DNA of 64,000 nt from Myxococcales bacterium (GCA_016792845.1 JAEUKH010000029.1:124001-188000), one strand, 5' to 3'; positions 36,206 through 46,815 are shown, numbered from the stretch's first letter. Numbers and translations: made by a program. Notes: generated by a model not told the origin, from the letters alone.

Positions 36206-36519
36206 CGTACATCCTCTCGGTGGCGGTTCGCGGAGTACCATGCCAGAAACCGAAGAATGCCGGGCTGGTCGTCGGGGCTGATGCCTGAGCCGGGCTGGCG
36301 CTGCATCCGCGTGACGTAGGCCTGCCAATGCGCGGCCGAGGAGACTCGAGCCCCCAACGGCCGGGCCAGCGAGTGACAGCGCGAACAGCGCGACGCGAAG
36401 AGCTCGTAGTCAGCCTGGAGCTCGGGCGGGATCACGCTCGGCGAGAGACCGTCGCCGCGCTGGTATGCGGCGCAACCCGTTGCGGCGATCGCACACGCCA
36501 GCGCGAGGGCCCGGAGCAT
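36202..36519 (-). CDS. Monoheme c-type cytochrome lipoprotein
   Basis: The 105-residue protein has a lipoprotein signal ending at AATGC (Cys 16). A single CSRCH (Cys 45/48, His 49) attaches one heme. A Met in VTRMQRQPGSGIS is a candidate sixth ligand. It lies 2 bases after the kinase gene and shares a 4-base overlap with the porin-like gene. It probably delivers or receives electrons at the membrane next to that barrel. Confidence 0.82.
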   Translation of the reverse strand: MLRALALACAIAATGCAAYQRGDGLSPSVIPPELQADYELFASRCSRCHSLARPLGARVSSAAHWQAYVTRMQRQPGSGISPDDQPGILRFLAWYSANRHREDVR

Positions 36520-36521
36520 CG

Positions 36522-37727
<1,206 letters not shown>

Positions 37728-37854
37728 GGCGGGAGAGTGCCCGCTTCTCGCTTCGCAATCAACAATCTCTGCACACGAACGCCGTCTCTTACGTCGCTTC
37801 TGACGCGAAAGTTGACCCCGCGGCGCCGCCCGGGCTCTCTCGTCGCCCGAAGCG

Positions 37855-38997
37855 GTGCGTGAACTCCCGACGTTTCTAAAGCGCCTCCCCGCGATGCGCC
37901 GTCACGAGGCGGCCCTGTCGCGCGCCTGGGCGGCCGCGCTCGGGGCTTGGACCTTCGCGCCTCAGGTTGCTGCGCCCGAGCCGTGGGTGCGCGTCTTCGG
38001 CGGGCCGCCTGCGCTGCGCTGCGAGGGCCACGCGGTGCTTCACGCGGGCCCGTGGCTGCGCGACCTCGACGACGCCTGGCGGGGCGCGGTGTTCGCCACC
38101 GAGGGCGGGCGGGTGTGGGTGGCGCTGGTCGAGCGAGACTGGTTCGACGGGGTGCTGTCGCGGCTCCTTCCGGGTGATGGGGCGGCGCGCGGCGACGGGC
38201 TCGACGCGGTGGCCGAGGGCGCGCTCACGGCCCTGGCGCTTGAGGGCGCCCGGTGGGTCGCCTCGCCGGCGCCTGCGCCGCGGTTTCGCGCGGTGACAGA
38301 CAGCGCCGCGGTGGCCCTCGACGCCTTGGGTGTGACGCCGCGCCTGTCGCGTCAGCTGGTGGTCTCGACCTGGCAGGTGGCCTTGGGCGACCTGGTGGGG
38401 CGGGTCAAGCTCTGCGCCCTCGCCGACGAGGCGTTGCCGCACGCGGTGCCGCGGAAGGTCGCCCCCGATGCGCGGTTTTCGCGTACGGCGGTGCGGGTTC
38501 GCCTTGAGGCGGGGCGCGCGTGCTGGCCCGCTTCGGCGCTCGCGGAGCTCGGCGTGGGGCGCTGCCTTCGGCTCGACCGTTGGCGCCTCGACGGGGGCCA
38601 GTTGAGCGGGCCGGTGAGCCTGTGGCTTGGGGCTTCGGCGCTGCCGAGGGTCGCGCTCGCGGGGCGCGTCGACGCGGGGTGGCGGGTGACGGTGACGGGG
38701 GTCGAGACGGTGGGAGGGATGATGGGTTCAGACAAAGCGCACGACGACGCGACGCTGCTCGACGGCGAGGCGCTCGGTGCGGTGGGCGTCGAGGTGAGCG
38801 TCGAGCTGGCCTCGCAGAGCTTCTCTTTGGCCGAAGTGGCCGCCTGGCGGGTGGGCTCGGTGCTCGAATGGGACGCGCTGATCTCCGCGCAGGTGACGCT
38901 CCGGGCGGGCGGGGTGGCCATCGCCGAGGGCGCGCTGGTCGACGTCGAGGGGCGGGTCGGGGTTCAGCTCACGCGGGTGTTCGGGACTCGCGGGTGA
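37855..38997 (+). CDS. Type III secretion C-ring-like protein (SctQ/YscQ, SpoA domain), orphan
   Basis: The 380-residue protein uses a GTG start. The C-terminal domain (about 310-378; GVEVSVELASQSFSLAEVAAWRVGS..., then LRAGGVAIAEGALVDVEGRVGVQLTRVF) fits the SpoA/FliN fold, in the usual place for SctQ. The N-terminal part is poorly conserved, Ala/Trp/Arg-rich, as is common for SctQ. In injectisomes it forms cytoplasmic pods that sort substrates. No other type III genes are in the window. The divergent kinase gene may share its promoter region. Confidence 0.72.
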   Translation: MRELPTFLKRLPAMRRHEAALSRAWAAALGAWTFAPQVAAPEPWVRVFGGPPALRCEGHAVLHAGPWLRDLDDAWRGAVFATEGGRVWVALVERDWFDGVLSRLLPGDGAARGDGLDAVAEGALTALALEGARWVASPAPAPRFRAVTDSAAVALDALGVTPRLSRQLVVSTWQVALGDLVGRVKLCALADEALPHAVPRKVAPDARFSRTAVRVRLEAGRACWPASALAELGVGRCLRLDRWRLDGGQLSGPVSLWLGASALPRVALAGRVDAGWRVTVTGVETVGGMMGSDKAHDDATLLDGEALGAVGVEVSVELASQSFSLAEVAAWRVGSVLEWDALISAQVTLRAGGVAIAEGALVDVEGRVGVQLTRVFGTRG

Positions 38998-39012
38998 GCC
39001 CAGGGCTCGCGC

Positions 39013-40047
39013 TCAGCCGAGCTCGTAGACGATGGGCTCGCGCTTTGAGACGTAGCGGTCGATGAGGCCCCAGGCGTCGGCGGTGGCGTGGGTGATCTCG
39101 ACGCCGATGCCAGGGGTCGAAGAGGCGCTGACGTCGCGCCGCCACCGCACCAGCCCGCGCACCTCGGCCGCGAGCTGCCCGGGGAAGGTGAGCGCCACCT
39201 CGCACTCGGTGCCGAGCTGAAGGGTGCTGTACGTCGCCACGAAGATGCCGCCGCGGTTGCGCACATCGCCCACGAAGTCGCCGAAAAAGTTGGTCTCAGA
39301 GTAGGCGTCGAGCTCGGCCTCAAGCCGCGGCAACCCGTTGGCGCCCACAGGCACCTTCGCCGCCGTATCGGGGAGGATCGACGGCTTGCCCGAGGGCTTC
39401 TGCGCGGTCGGTGCGGCCCGCGGCACGGTGCGGCCCGCGGCGGGCGCTGCCTGGCTCGCAGGGGCCGGCGCAGGGGCCGGCGCAGGCGACGATTGACGCA
39501 ACGGAATGGGCTGCGCTTGCGGCTGCACCAACGGAATGGGCTGCGCCTGGGGCTGCACCAACGGCACCGGCTGCGCTTGCGGCTGCACCAACGGCACCGG
39601 CGCTTGCTCGACCGCCGCGGTCTTGTCAAAGGGCGAAGCCGTCAGCGCGACGGGCGCTGCGACGGGCGCTGCGACGGGCGCGGGGGCGGGCGCGGGCGCT
39701 GCGACGGGCGCGGGCGCGTCGGTGATGTTGTGTTCTTTGATGGTCGCGAAGAGCAGGCCGAGCGATTGGGCGATGGCCGCGGTGGCTTCGCCCACACCCT
39801 GGAGGCTCTGGTCGACCGACTGCATCTTGCCGAGGGTCTCTTGGAGCACGCTCCGCGCTTGCAGCAGGAGCTGCGGTGCGCCGGTGCCGCGCTCGACCTG
39901 AAACAACGGGCCCATCGCGCGGGCGAGACCGGCGATGATGTCCATCACGGCGCTGGGCACGTTGGGATCTTGTTGCAGGTTCGCCAGAGGGCCTGCGAGA
40001 CATTGCCGCGCCTTGCCAGCCGCTTCACCGATGGAAGATGTGCTCAT
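39013..40047 (-). CDS. PilZ-type domain protein with helical N-terminus and Pro/Gln linker
   Basis: The 344-residue protein has a helical N-terminal part (to about 110), then a long Pro/Ala/Gln linker with three near-perfect 10-residue repeats of the type PLVQPQAQP, and a C-terminal PilZ-like beta-barrel (about 235-344) with NRGGIFVATY and the stretch VRGLVRWRRDVSASS. Such domains in myxobacteria bind c-di-GMP or are degenerate. The full R-x3-R/D-x-S-x2-G signature is not clearly complete here. Possible role: c-di-GMP output. It converges with the SctQ-like gene. Confidence 0.78.
   Translation of the reverse strand: MSTSSIGEAAGKARQCLAGPLANLQQDPNVPSAVMDIIAGLARAMGPLFQVERGTGAPQLLLQARSVLQETLGKMQSVDQSLQGVGEATAAIAQSLGLLFATIKEHNITDAPAPVAAPAPAPAPVAAPVAAPVALTASPFDKTAAVEQAPVPLVQPQAQPVPLVQPQAQPIPLVQPQAQPIPLRQSSPAPAPAPAPASQAAPAAGRTVPRAAPTAQKPSGKPSILPDTAAKVPVGANGLPRLEAELDAYSETNFFGDFVGDVRNRGGIFVATYSTLQLGTECEVALTFPGQLAAEVRGLVRWRRDVSASSTPGIGVEITHATADAWGLIDRYVSKREPIVYELG
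39511..39600 (-). repeat. Three 30-bp direct repeats in the PilZ protein linker
   Basis: Three consecutive 30-bp units encode the 10-residue repeat PLVQPQAQP with Val or Ile before Pro. The units differ at only a few positions. They lie in the coding linker of the PilZ gene. Confidence 0.8.
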
Positions 40048-40082
40048 CGCTGCCGACGGTATCACACCGCCTCAGCGGGTCA

Positions 40083-40553
40083 TCATCCACCTGCGGGGTC
40101 AACCAGCGCGGCCGCGTCGATGGCCCGGGTGAAGACGTACCGGGCGCGCCCAGGGCCGGCGTAATCTTCAACGAAATCAACGGTATAGCCGTTGGCTTTG
40201 TGAAAGTCGAGGCTCCCTTGGTTGCCCGGGGTGGTGATGGCCTTGAGGGCCACGGCGCCCTCGACCCGAGCCTGCCGCGCGAACTGCTCGTAGAGCCGCC
40301 GCCCGACGCCCCGACGGCGAACCTCGGGGTCGATGCCGACCAGGTGGATGTACCCCACCCGTGGCGCGCGGTCGGTCACAAAGCCTAAGAGGAAGCCCAC
40401 CATGCGCTCGCTCTCTTCGACGATGAGAGCGTGATGGCCGTACTCGTGAAAAAACATCGGATGCGCCAGCGCCGAGGTGGGCCCGCCCCACCAATAGTCA
40501 ATCACTGACACGATCTGGTGAAAGTCTGCCTGGGTGATCCCCCGAGTTCGCAT
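40083..40553 (-). CDS. GNAT-family N-acetyltransferase
   Basis: The 156-residue protein has the acetyl-CoA-binding motif with RRRGVGRRLYEQF (motif A, R/Q-x-x-G-x-G/A), followed by a final beta strand segment DFHKANGYTV typical of GNATs. It transfers an acetyl group from acetyl-CoA to an unknown amine. It starts at ATG 40553 and may be cotranscribed with the downstream PilZ gene (35-base gap). Confidence 0.9.
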   Translation of the reverse strand: MRTRGITQADFHQIVSVIDYWWGGPTSALAHPMFFHEYGHHALIVEESERMVGFLLGFVTDRAPRVGYIHLVGIDPEVRRRGVGRRLYEQFARQARVEGAVALKAITTPGNQGSLDFHKANGYTVDFVEDYAGPGRARYVFTRAIDAAALVDPAGG

Positions 40554-40619
40554 CGCGGCCCCCCGAGTGCCCCATCCGGGCCGCCCCGTCAACCACAGGA
40601 ATTCACTTGTTACACCGCG

Positions 40620-43067
40620 TCAACGCGCCCGAGGCACCGCGTCAGCCCCGCGCACGGGGTTTGTGAGCGACATGGGGGTCATCTCGGGGGCGCCGTAGAG
40701 CGTCGCGATGGCCCCGCGCCCGCGCACCCGAAAGAGCGACAAGCCTCGCGGTGCGGCGACCACGGTCTCGCCTCGGTACACCCCCTCGGAGAGGGTGAAC
40801 TGCATCGCGACGGGCGTCGCCGCGATCTGCGCGTCGAGGCGTTCGAGGCGCTCGGGAGGCAGCCACTCGGGTGAGGTGACCTGAACCCTGAGGGGGGTGC
40901 CCGTGCGTACGATTTGCCCAATGGCCGAGGCGCCGGTGGGCGTCAGCACGCGAATGAAGAAGCCGCCGTCGATGATCACATCGCGGGTCTGTCGGAGCGC
41001 GGCCACCACCTCGTCGGGGCGCGCGGTGTCGACGGTGTCGTGGGCGACCGCCACGCAGGTGCGGGGCCAGCCGGCCTCTTGGGTGACCACGGCGTGTGAG
41101 TCGCTGTTGCCCGTGAGGGTGATGGCGGCCCCTTGGCGGGTGAGCGCGGCCCAGTCGCGGAGCACGGGCTCGACGGCGCTCTGGTAGCGCCCGTTCCACA
41201 CCTCGATGGCGTCGAAATGGGGCTGAAATTCGGGGTCGGCGCGCCCCGTCGCGGGGTCAAGATGGACGGCCTCGAACATCCCGATGGCCCCCGGCGCGCG
41301 GGGGTGATTCACCTGGATCACCGCGCCCGGCGCCCAGCTCCGCGCCTCGTCGAAGAAGCGCGCGAGGGGCCGCTCGATGAAGTCAGGCACCCCCCCGCGG
41401 AGCGCCTCGGGCTGCACCTCCACGGGAAACAGATTCACATGCCCCCACGGGCGCGCCGCGATGTCGGTGCTGACCTCGACCCCCGCGAGGGTCAAGAGCT
41501 GCCCCTCAAGGTGCTCTGCGACGAGGGCGTCGCGCAGATCGACCGCGGCGTTGTGATCGGTCGATGCGGCGACCTCGAGGCCCTCGGCCACGTCGGCCCT
41601 GACGCGCTCGCGGAGGGTCAACGGCGCGTCGAGGCTCGGCGCCTGGTGCTGATGAAAATCGCCGCAGAGATAGCCCCTCGTGTCGACCACCCGTGCGAGC
41701 GCGAGGGTCACCGTTTGAGCGCGCCCCGGCGCCATCTCGACCCGCTGCGCCGCGAGGTTGTACGAAGGGCCGCGGGTCGCGGTCACCTCGTAGCGCCCCG
41801 CCCCGAGCGGCACCTCGACACGCCCCGAGGCGTCGACGACCACGCTGTTGCGCGCCCCTGCGGCTCGACCGATGGGGCCAAAACTGGGCGCGGGGCCCTC
41901 GTCGAGGCGCCTGAAGATCACCCGCGCCGCCCCGGGGTGACCCTCGATCTCGACCCGCACGCCGAGGCTGAGCGCGTCGCTGAGCGTCACCCGCAGCGGG
42001 GCCCGGGAGGGCACCGTGAGCGTCGCCTCGGGGCCTTGCGCCGCGCGCCCCGGCGCCTCGACGACGACCCGGTACTGGCCAGGCTCGACGTGGAATTCGA
42101 CCTCGCCCCGCGCGTCGCTCGCGCTCACCCTGAGCGGGCGCCCCGCGGCGTCGACGAGGGTGACCCGGGCCGCTTCGACAGGGCGCCCCGCGGCGTCGAC
42201 GAGCTGAACGGCGCCCGCGCGGGAGGCGTCTTCGCAGCCTCCGAGGTCGCACCGCGCGGCTTCGAGGCGTCGCCCCGAGCGCACCGCGATGCGGCGAAGG
42301 TACGTGCGGGCGCTGTGCGGCGCGAGCGAGGTGACGGCCTGAATGGGGTCGCTCCAGTTGCCGCCGTGGGGGCCTTCGAGGGGCTCCGGGGCGCTGAGCG
42401 CGTAGGCCGTCTCGACCCCCACCGCGCCGAGCCAGTCGAAGCGCGCACGACGCGGGAGGTCGAAGCCCACCCCGGGCCCAAAATGCTCCGCGCCGCCCCA
42501 CTGGATCGCGTCGCCGAGCCACACCGTGACCGCCGTGTCGCCGGTGTTTTCGAGCCGCGTCTCGATGCTCAAGAAGCGATCGTCGCCGCCGAGGCGGTAC
42601 GTCGTCTCGCCGCGGAGCTGGGCCACCCGGGCGTCGTGCCCCGTCACGATCACCGCCGCGCTGCCGTCGGGGCGCGCGTGCAGCGCCATCGTCTCGTGCA
42701 CGATCTGCCGCGGAAATTCACCCGTCATGGCGAACACCTGCCCGAGCTCGTCGCTCCCCACCCGCCCCGCGTCGACGGGCGCGAGGTCGATCAGCGCGCC
42801 CCCCGAGAGCGCGAACCCGGCGCCCCCCGGGAGCTTCTCGATCACCGCACGAAGAAAGCGATTCTCGAGCACCGCGTCGCCGAGGTGACCGCTCGCATTG
42901 GGCCCCCCGCACAGCGCCTCGGGGCGCTCGGCGAAGCCCACCGCGGCCCGCTGTGACGCCGACGGCGGCGCGATCACCGCCCCGGGGCCCCGACGCACGC
43001 CCGCGCCGCCCCGCGCCGTCTGACACCCGAGACACAGGCCGACCCCAAGCCATCGCTTCAAAATCAC
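40620..43067 (-). CDS. CehA/McbA-family metallohydrolase (PHP domain) lipoprotein
   Basis: The 815-residue protein has a short signal ending in CLGC, suggesting lipidation. The N-terminal two thirds (to about 480) are beta-rich with carboxypeptidase-regulatory-like segments (VTLVDAAGRPL...). The C-terminal PHP domain carries metal-site motifs GDFHQHQ, STDHNAAVD, QVNHPR and GNSDSH. The family includes enzymes that hydrolyse phosphoesters or carbamates. A GTG start at 43067 was chosen because it puts the basic/hydrophobic signal at the N-terminus. An ATG at 43115 is also in frame and would overlap the ATG of the divergent transporter gene. Confidence 0.82.
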   Translation of the reverse strand: MILKRWLGVGLCLGCQTARGGAGVRRGPGAVIAPPSASQRAAVGFAERPEALCGGPNASGHLGDAVLENRFLRAVIEKLPGGAGFALSGGALIDLAPVDAGRVGSDELGQVFAMTGEFPRQIVHETMALHARPDGSAAVIVTGHDARVAQLRGETTYRLGGDDRFLSIETRLENTGDTAVTVWLGDAIQWGGAEHFGPGVGFDLPRRARFDWLGAVGVETAYALSAPEPLEGPHGGNWSDPIQAVTSLAPHSARTYLRRIAVRSGRRLEAARCDLGGCEDASRAGAVQLVDAAGRPVEAARVTLVDAAGRPLRVSASDARGEVEFHVEPGQYRVVVEAPGRAAQGPEATLTVPSRAPLRVTLSDALSLGVRVEIEGHPGAARVIFRRLDEGPAPSFGPIGRAAGARNSVVVDASGRVEVPLGAGRYEVTATRGPSYNLAAQRVEMAPGRAQTVTLALARVVDTRGYLCGDFHQHQAPSLDAPLTLRERVRADVAEGLEVAASTDHNAAVDLRDALVAEHLEGQLLTLAGVEVSTDIAARPWGHVNLFPVEVQPEALRGGVPDFIERPLARFFDEARSWAPGAVIQVNHPRAPGAIGMFEAVHLDPATGRADPEFQPHFDAIEVWNGRYQSAVEPVLRDWAALTRQGAAITLTGNSDSHAVVTQEAGWPRTCVAVAHDTVDTARPDEVVAALRQTRDVIIDGGFFIRVLTPTGASAIGQIVRTGTPLRVQVTSPEWLPPERLERLDAQIAATPVAMQFTLSEGVYRGETVVAAPRGLSLFRVRGRGAIATLYGAPEMTPMSLTNPVRGADAVPRAR

Positions 43068-43113
43068 GCGCCAGACCGTACCATCGCGACCTCGCCCCGC
43101 ATCGGGTGACACC

Positions 43114-43806
43114 ATGTCGCCAATTCGTGTTACTGCCCTGCGCGCGATGTTGGCGGCGTTGGCGATGTTGTTCGGGCAGGGGCTCTTGCACGGGGTGGGG
43201 CCTGACCACTGCCTCGCGATCGGCGCCCTGGCGTCGCGCGGGGGGCTCGGCGAGGCGCTTCGGGTGAGCGTGCGCTTCGGCGTGGGTCACACGGCGGTGT
43301 TGGGGCTTCTGGCCTTCTTGGCGGCGCTGGCGGGGCTGGCCATCCCCGAGGCGTGGGAGTCTCGGCTTGAGGTGCTCGGGGGCTTGTCGCTGATGGCCCT
43401 TGGGGTGTCGACCCTGGTGTCGCGCGACCACCAGATCGCGCACCTTCACGCCGACGGTTCGATGCACGTCCACGCGTCGCCCGACGGCGAAGCGGTGCCG
43501 CCTCGGGCTGCGCAGCCTGGGTGGGTCTCGGGCCTGGTGGGCGCGGTGTTCGGCCTCTCGGGCGTGCGGGCCCTCGTGCTGGTGCTGCCGCTGACGGTGC
43601 GACAGCGGGGGCTCTCGTTGGCCCTCGGCGTGCTGCTCTTCGGCCTGGGCGTGGTGGTCTCGATGACGGCGGTGGGGTGGCTCACCCAAAGGGTCGCCAA
43701 GGCGGCCGAGCGCCGCGCGCGGTGGGAGTGGGTCTTGCGCGCCCTCGTGGGCCTCGCGTCGGTGCTCTGCGGCGCGTACTGGGTGGTCGATCACCTCGGG
43801 CCCTGA
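43114..43806 (+). CDS. NicO/UreH-like membrane transporter with His-rich loop
   Basis: The 230-residue protein has about six hydrophobic helices. LLHGVGPDHCLAIGAL resembles the H-x4-D metal motif of the NicO/RcnA/UreH families, and GHTAVLGLL matches the second helix motif. The loop HLHADGSMHVHASPDGEA is His-rich, in the position of the metal-binding loop of these transporters. It probably moves Ni2+, Co2+ or a related ion. The ATG almost coincides with a candidate start of the divergent PHP gene. Confidence 0.78.
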   Translation: MSPIRVTALRAMLAALAMLFGQGLLHGVGPDHCLAIGALASRGGLGEALRVSVRFGVGHTAVLGLLAFLAALAGLAIPEAWESRLEVLGGLSLMALGVSTLVSRDHQIAHLHADGSMHVHASPDGEAVPPRAAQPGWVSGLVGAVFGLSGVRALVLVLPLTVRQRGLSLALGVLLFGLGVVVSMTAVGWLTQRVAKAAERRARWEWVLRALVGLASVLCGAYWVVDHLGP

Positions 43807-43852
43807 GTCGCGGGGCGGCGCCTCCGCGTCGTTGGTGTGGTATGGGTCGAGG

Positions 43853-44284
43853 GTGTCGAACGACTCGAACGATGATCCGTATGCGCAGACGCTGCTCTCA
43901 CGGCCTGCCTTTTCGAGCGAGCCCGAGGCCCCCGCGGCCACCGCGAGTTACAGCGCGTCGGCGTTGCAGGCGCAGCACGACGCCGACCCGAGCGCCTTGA
44001 CGCAGCTCGCGACGCCGCGGTTCGCGCCGGCCGATGACGCGGGTCAGACCGTGGTGGTGCCTGGGGTCACCCGCGCCTCGTACGCCGCACCGGCGGCGAT
44101 GTCGCACCCGTCGGCGGGGGCCCAGCCGTTGCCGCAAACGCCTGTTATTCAAGCCGTTTCGCAGACTCCCGCGCAGGCCCCGGTGCAGCGGCCTGGGGGC
44201 GCGTCGCGGCTCCCGCTGGTGGTGATGATGGCGGTGGGCGTGCTGCTCGGGTGCGGGGTCGCGGCGCTGATCTTGGCGCGATGA
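43853..44284 (+). CDS. Small tail-anchored membrane protein
   Basis: The protein has about 143 residues, is Pro/Ala/Gln-rich and ends in one transmembrane helix (PLVVMMAVGVLLGCGVAALILAR). The composition resembles the tail of the Ser/Thr kinase in this window (Pro-rich linker plus anchor) but has no kinase domain. The GTG start is uncertain, since no good ribosome binding site is visible. It lies between two genes on the same strand (46-base and 36-base gaps). Confidence 0.5.
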   Translation: MSNDSNDDPYAQTLLSRPAFSSEPEAPAATASYSASALQAQHDADPSALTQLATPRFAPADDAGQTVVVPGVTRASYAAPAAMSHPSAGAQPLPQTPVIQAVSQTPAQAPVQRPGGASRLPLVVMMAVGVLLGCGVAALILAR

Positions 44285-44320
44285 CCCACAGGGCGGGGCA
44301 GATGGGGTACAACCCCTGCC

Positions 44321-45964
44321 ATGCGATTCGGAAGGTCGATTCTTGCCTCGCTCTGGCTCGCTTCGGGTGCCGCGGGGTGTTCTGAAGAACCGCCGCGCTT
44401 TGTGGCGACGCGCGATGCGGGGCCCGAGGTGATGCTGAGCGCCGACGTGCCGCCGCTCGACGCGGGGCAGGCCTTCGACGCGGGCCCTGCGGTCGATCGC
44501 CCCGCGGTTCGTACGTTTCGTGACTTCGTGTTGCCGGGCACGGTGGCCGACGCGCCCATGCGCTTCGGCGGCGCAGAGAGCGCCGAGGGCGAGGTGCCGA
44601 CGCTGCTCTACCCTGAAGATCGCACGATCATTCCGCCGAATTTGCCGCTCTTTGAGGTGCACTTCCGGCCCGGCGCTGGCAACGATCTGTTCGAGGTCTC
44701 GTTCGCGGGTGACGTGACCACGGTGCGGTACTTTACGCGCTGCTCGCGGGTCGCCGACGGGTGCATCGTGACCCTCACGGGGGCGCAGCTCGCCGACGTG
44801 GCGATGGCCAGCGCGGGCGGCAGCGGCGTGCGGATCGCGGTGCGCGGCACGGCGAGCGGGCAGCAGGGCGGGGCGGTGCGTCGCTCGGCGGCGCGCTTCC
44901 TCGGGATCACCCAGTCGAGTTTGCGCGGCGGGGTGTACTGGTGGGCCACCAATGGCAACATTCTGCGCTACGAGTTCGGCCGTGAAGAGGCGCGGGCCGA
45001 GGTGTTCTTGCGCGGCGACCCGGCCTTCAATTGCGTCGGGTGCCACTCGCTCTCGCGCGACGGGCGGCGCATCACGGCGGGGCGGGGCATCCCCGGGCCC
45101 GCGGTGGCGAACATCACCGAGGTGGCCACGCGTACGAACAACGGCGGCGCCTTCGGGTCGAACTTTGGCACGTATTCGCCCGACAACACGCGCTACCTGA
45201 GCAGCGACGGGATGCGCCTCACGCTCTTGAATGCCGACACCGCGATGCCCGCCACGGGGCTCGCGCCGAACACCGCGGGCACTCACCCCGATTGGTCTCC
45301 GAACGGCGACCGCGTGGTCTTCGCGCGCCCCCAACAGACCGTGCCCATCGCCATCGGGACGCCTGGGCACAGCGGCCCCACCGACTTGATGATGCTCCCG
45401 TGGGACGGCTCGGCCTTCGGGCAGGCCCAGATGTTTCTTCCGAGCACGGGTGACAACCAGTACTACCCGAGCTTCTCGCCGAACGGGCAGTGGGTGGTCT
45501 TCAACCGCAGCGGGCAAAACTCGAACGATGCGCCCGACGCGGCGCTGTGGGTGATGCGCGCCGACGGCACCGGGCAGCCCGTCCGGCTCGCCGCCGCAGA
45601 CGCCCAGGGCGGCAACTCCTGGCCGAAATGGACGCCCTTCATCGAGCGCTACGTGGGCGAGCTCGACGAGCCCCTCATGTGGGTCACCTTCACCTCGCGC
45701 CGCGACTACGGTCTCCGGCTCCAGCAGTCGACGCGGCCCCGCGAGAATCAGCGCGCCCAACTCTGGATGGCCGCCTTCAGGCCCGGCGTCCAAGGCGTCG
45801 ACCCGAGCGCGCCCGCGTTCTGGGTGCCGTTTCAGAACCTCAACGACGGCAACCACATCGCGCAGTGGGTCGAAGAGGTGCGCCGCCAGGAGTGCGGCGA
45901 CGCCGGGGTCTGCGCCGCGGGCGAGACCTGCATCCGCGGGCGCTGCATCGGGGCGCCTCCGTGA
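44321..45964 (+). CDS. WD40-like (PD40) propeller lipoprotein with a c-type heme motif
   Basis: The 547-residue protein has a lipoprotein signal ending in GAAGC, followed by a DAG-type linker (VPPLDAG). Blade repeats such as YSPDNTRYL, DWSPNGDRVVF and SFSPNGQWVVF are TolB/PD40-like. CVGCH (Cys 238/241, His 242) sits just before the propeller blades, a good c-type heme site. Three more Cys pairs lie at the C-terminus (CGDAGVCAAGETCIRGRC). It may be a redox or sensor protein on the outer surface. Its stop overlaps the GTG of the DUF455 gene (GTGA). Confidence 0.8.
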   Translation: MRFGRSILASLWLASGAAGCSEEPPRFVATRDAGPEVMLSADVPPLDAGQAFDAGPAVDRPAVRTFRDFVLPGTVADAPMRFGGAESAEGEVPTLLYPEDRTIIPPNLPLFEVHFRPGAGNDLFEVSFAGDVTTVRYFTRCSRVADGCIVTLTGAQLADVAMASAGGSGVRIAVRGTASGQQGGAVRRSAARFLGITQSSLRGGVYWWATNGNILRYEFGREEARAEVFLRGDPAFNCVGCHSLSRDGRRITAGRGIPGPAVANITEVATRTNNGGAFGSNFGTYSPDNTRYLSSDGMRLTLLNADTAMPATGLAPNTAGTHPDWSPNGDRVVFARPQQTVPIAIGTPGHSGPTDLMMLPWDGSAFGQAQMFLPSTGDNQYYPSFSPNGQWVVFNRSGQNSNDAPDAALWVMRADGTGQPVRLAAADAQGGNSWPKWTPFIERYVGELDEPLMWVTFTSRRDYGLRLQQSTRPRENQRAQLWMAAFRPGVQGVDPSAPAFWVPFQNLNDGNHIAQWVEEVRRQECGDAGVCAAGETCIRGRCIGAPP

Positions 45965-46815
45965 GCGGGCCTTGCCCGCCGCGCGACACCCTTGAGGGCT
46001 GGGCCTGGGCCTTTCTCTCGTGCCCTCCATTGGCGCGCTTCACCCTGCCCGAGGTGCCCGATGTCGCGGCGCCCTCGGCCGAGTGGTCGCTCCCTGAGGG
46101 GCCGCTGCGCGAGGGCCTCGCGGTGGTCGATCGCTCTGAGAAGAGCATGAAGCCCGGGGCGTTGCGCGACCCCTCGCAGCGGGCGAAGCTCTTGCACACG
46201 TTCTTGCACCACGAGATGCAAGCGGCCGAACTCATGGCCTGGGCCATTCTGCGCTGGCCCGAGATGCCCTGGGCGTTTCGGCGCGGCCTCGCGACGGTGC
46301 TCGTCGACGAGGTGCGGCACATGAACATGTACGCCGAACACATGGCCGCCCTCGGGCGCCGTTACGGCGAGCTGCCGGTGCGCGACTGGTTCTGGCAGCG
46401 TGTGCCGCGGGCGGCCTCTCCCGCAGCGTTTTGCGCCGTGATGGGTATGGGCCTCGAAGCGGCCAACCTCGACCACACCGCGCGCTTCGCGGCCCGCTTT
46501 CGCGCCGCGGGCGACGAGGCGGGGGCGCGGCTCCAAGAGCACGTCGCCGAAGAGGAGCTGCCCCACGTTCGCTTTGGTTTACACTGGTTTCGACGCGAGA
46601 CGCAGCGCGACGATTTTGTGCACTGGGCCTCGCTCTTGCCGCCGCCGATGTCGCCCATCTTGATGCGCGGCGAGCCCATCGACCGCAGCGCCCGGGCCCG
46701 GGCTGGCTTCTCTGAGGCCTTCACCGAGGCCCTCTCAGAGGCCCTCCCATGTCGCCCATTTCATGGGTCTTCAACCTCGACGCCGAAGACGAACTCGCCC
46801 GCCCCGGGAGCATGA
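45961..46815 (+). CDS. DUF455 family protein (ferritin-like helical fold)
   Basis: The 284-residue protein has a GTG start inside the preceding stop. Motifs HHEMQAAELMAWAIL, VDEVRHMNMYAEHM and HVAEEELPHVRF place Glu and His residues as in a ferritin-like four-helix metal centre. DUF455 members are linked to tRNA/wobble or oxygenase-type roles in other phyla, but the exact function is not settled. Its C-terminus overlaps the next gene by 67 bases. Confidence 0.85.
   Translation: MSGPCPPRDTLEGWAWAFLSCPPLARFTLPEVPDVAAPSAEWSLPEGPLREGLAVVDRSEKSMKPGALRDPSQRAKLLHTFLHHEMQAAELMAWAILRWPEMPWAFRRGLATVLVDEVRHMNMYAEHMAALGRRYGELPVRDWFWQRVPRAASPAAFCAVMGMGLEAANLDHTARFAARFRAAGDEAGARLQEHVAEEELPHVRFGLHWFRRETQRDDFVHWASLLPPPMSPILMRGEPIDRSARARAGFSEAFTEALSEALPCRPFHGSSTSTPKTNSPAPGA

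Noticed and set aside
37855-38997. Type III secretion gene cluster
   Set aside because: Only a SctQ-like gene is seen. Neighbouring genes have no secretion motifs.
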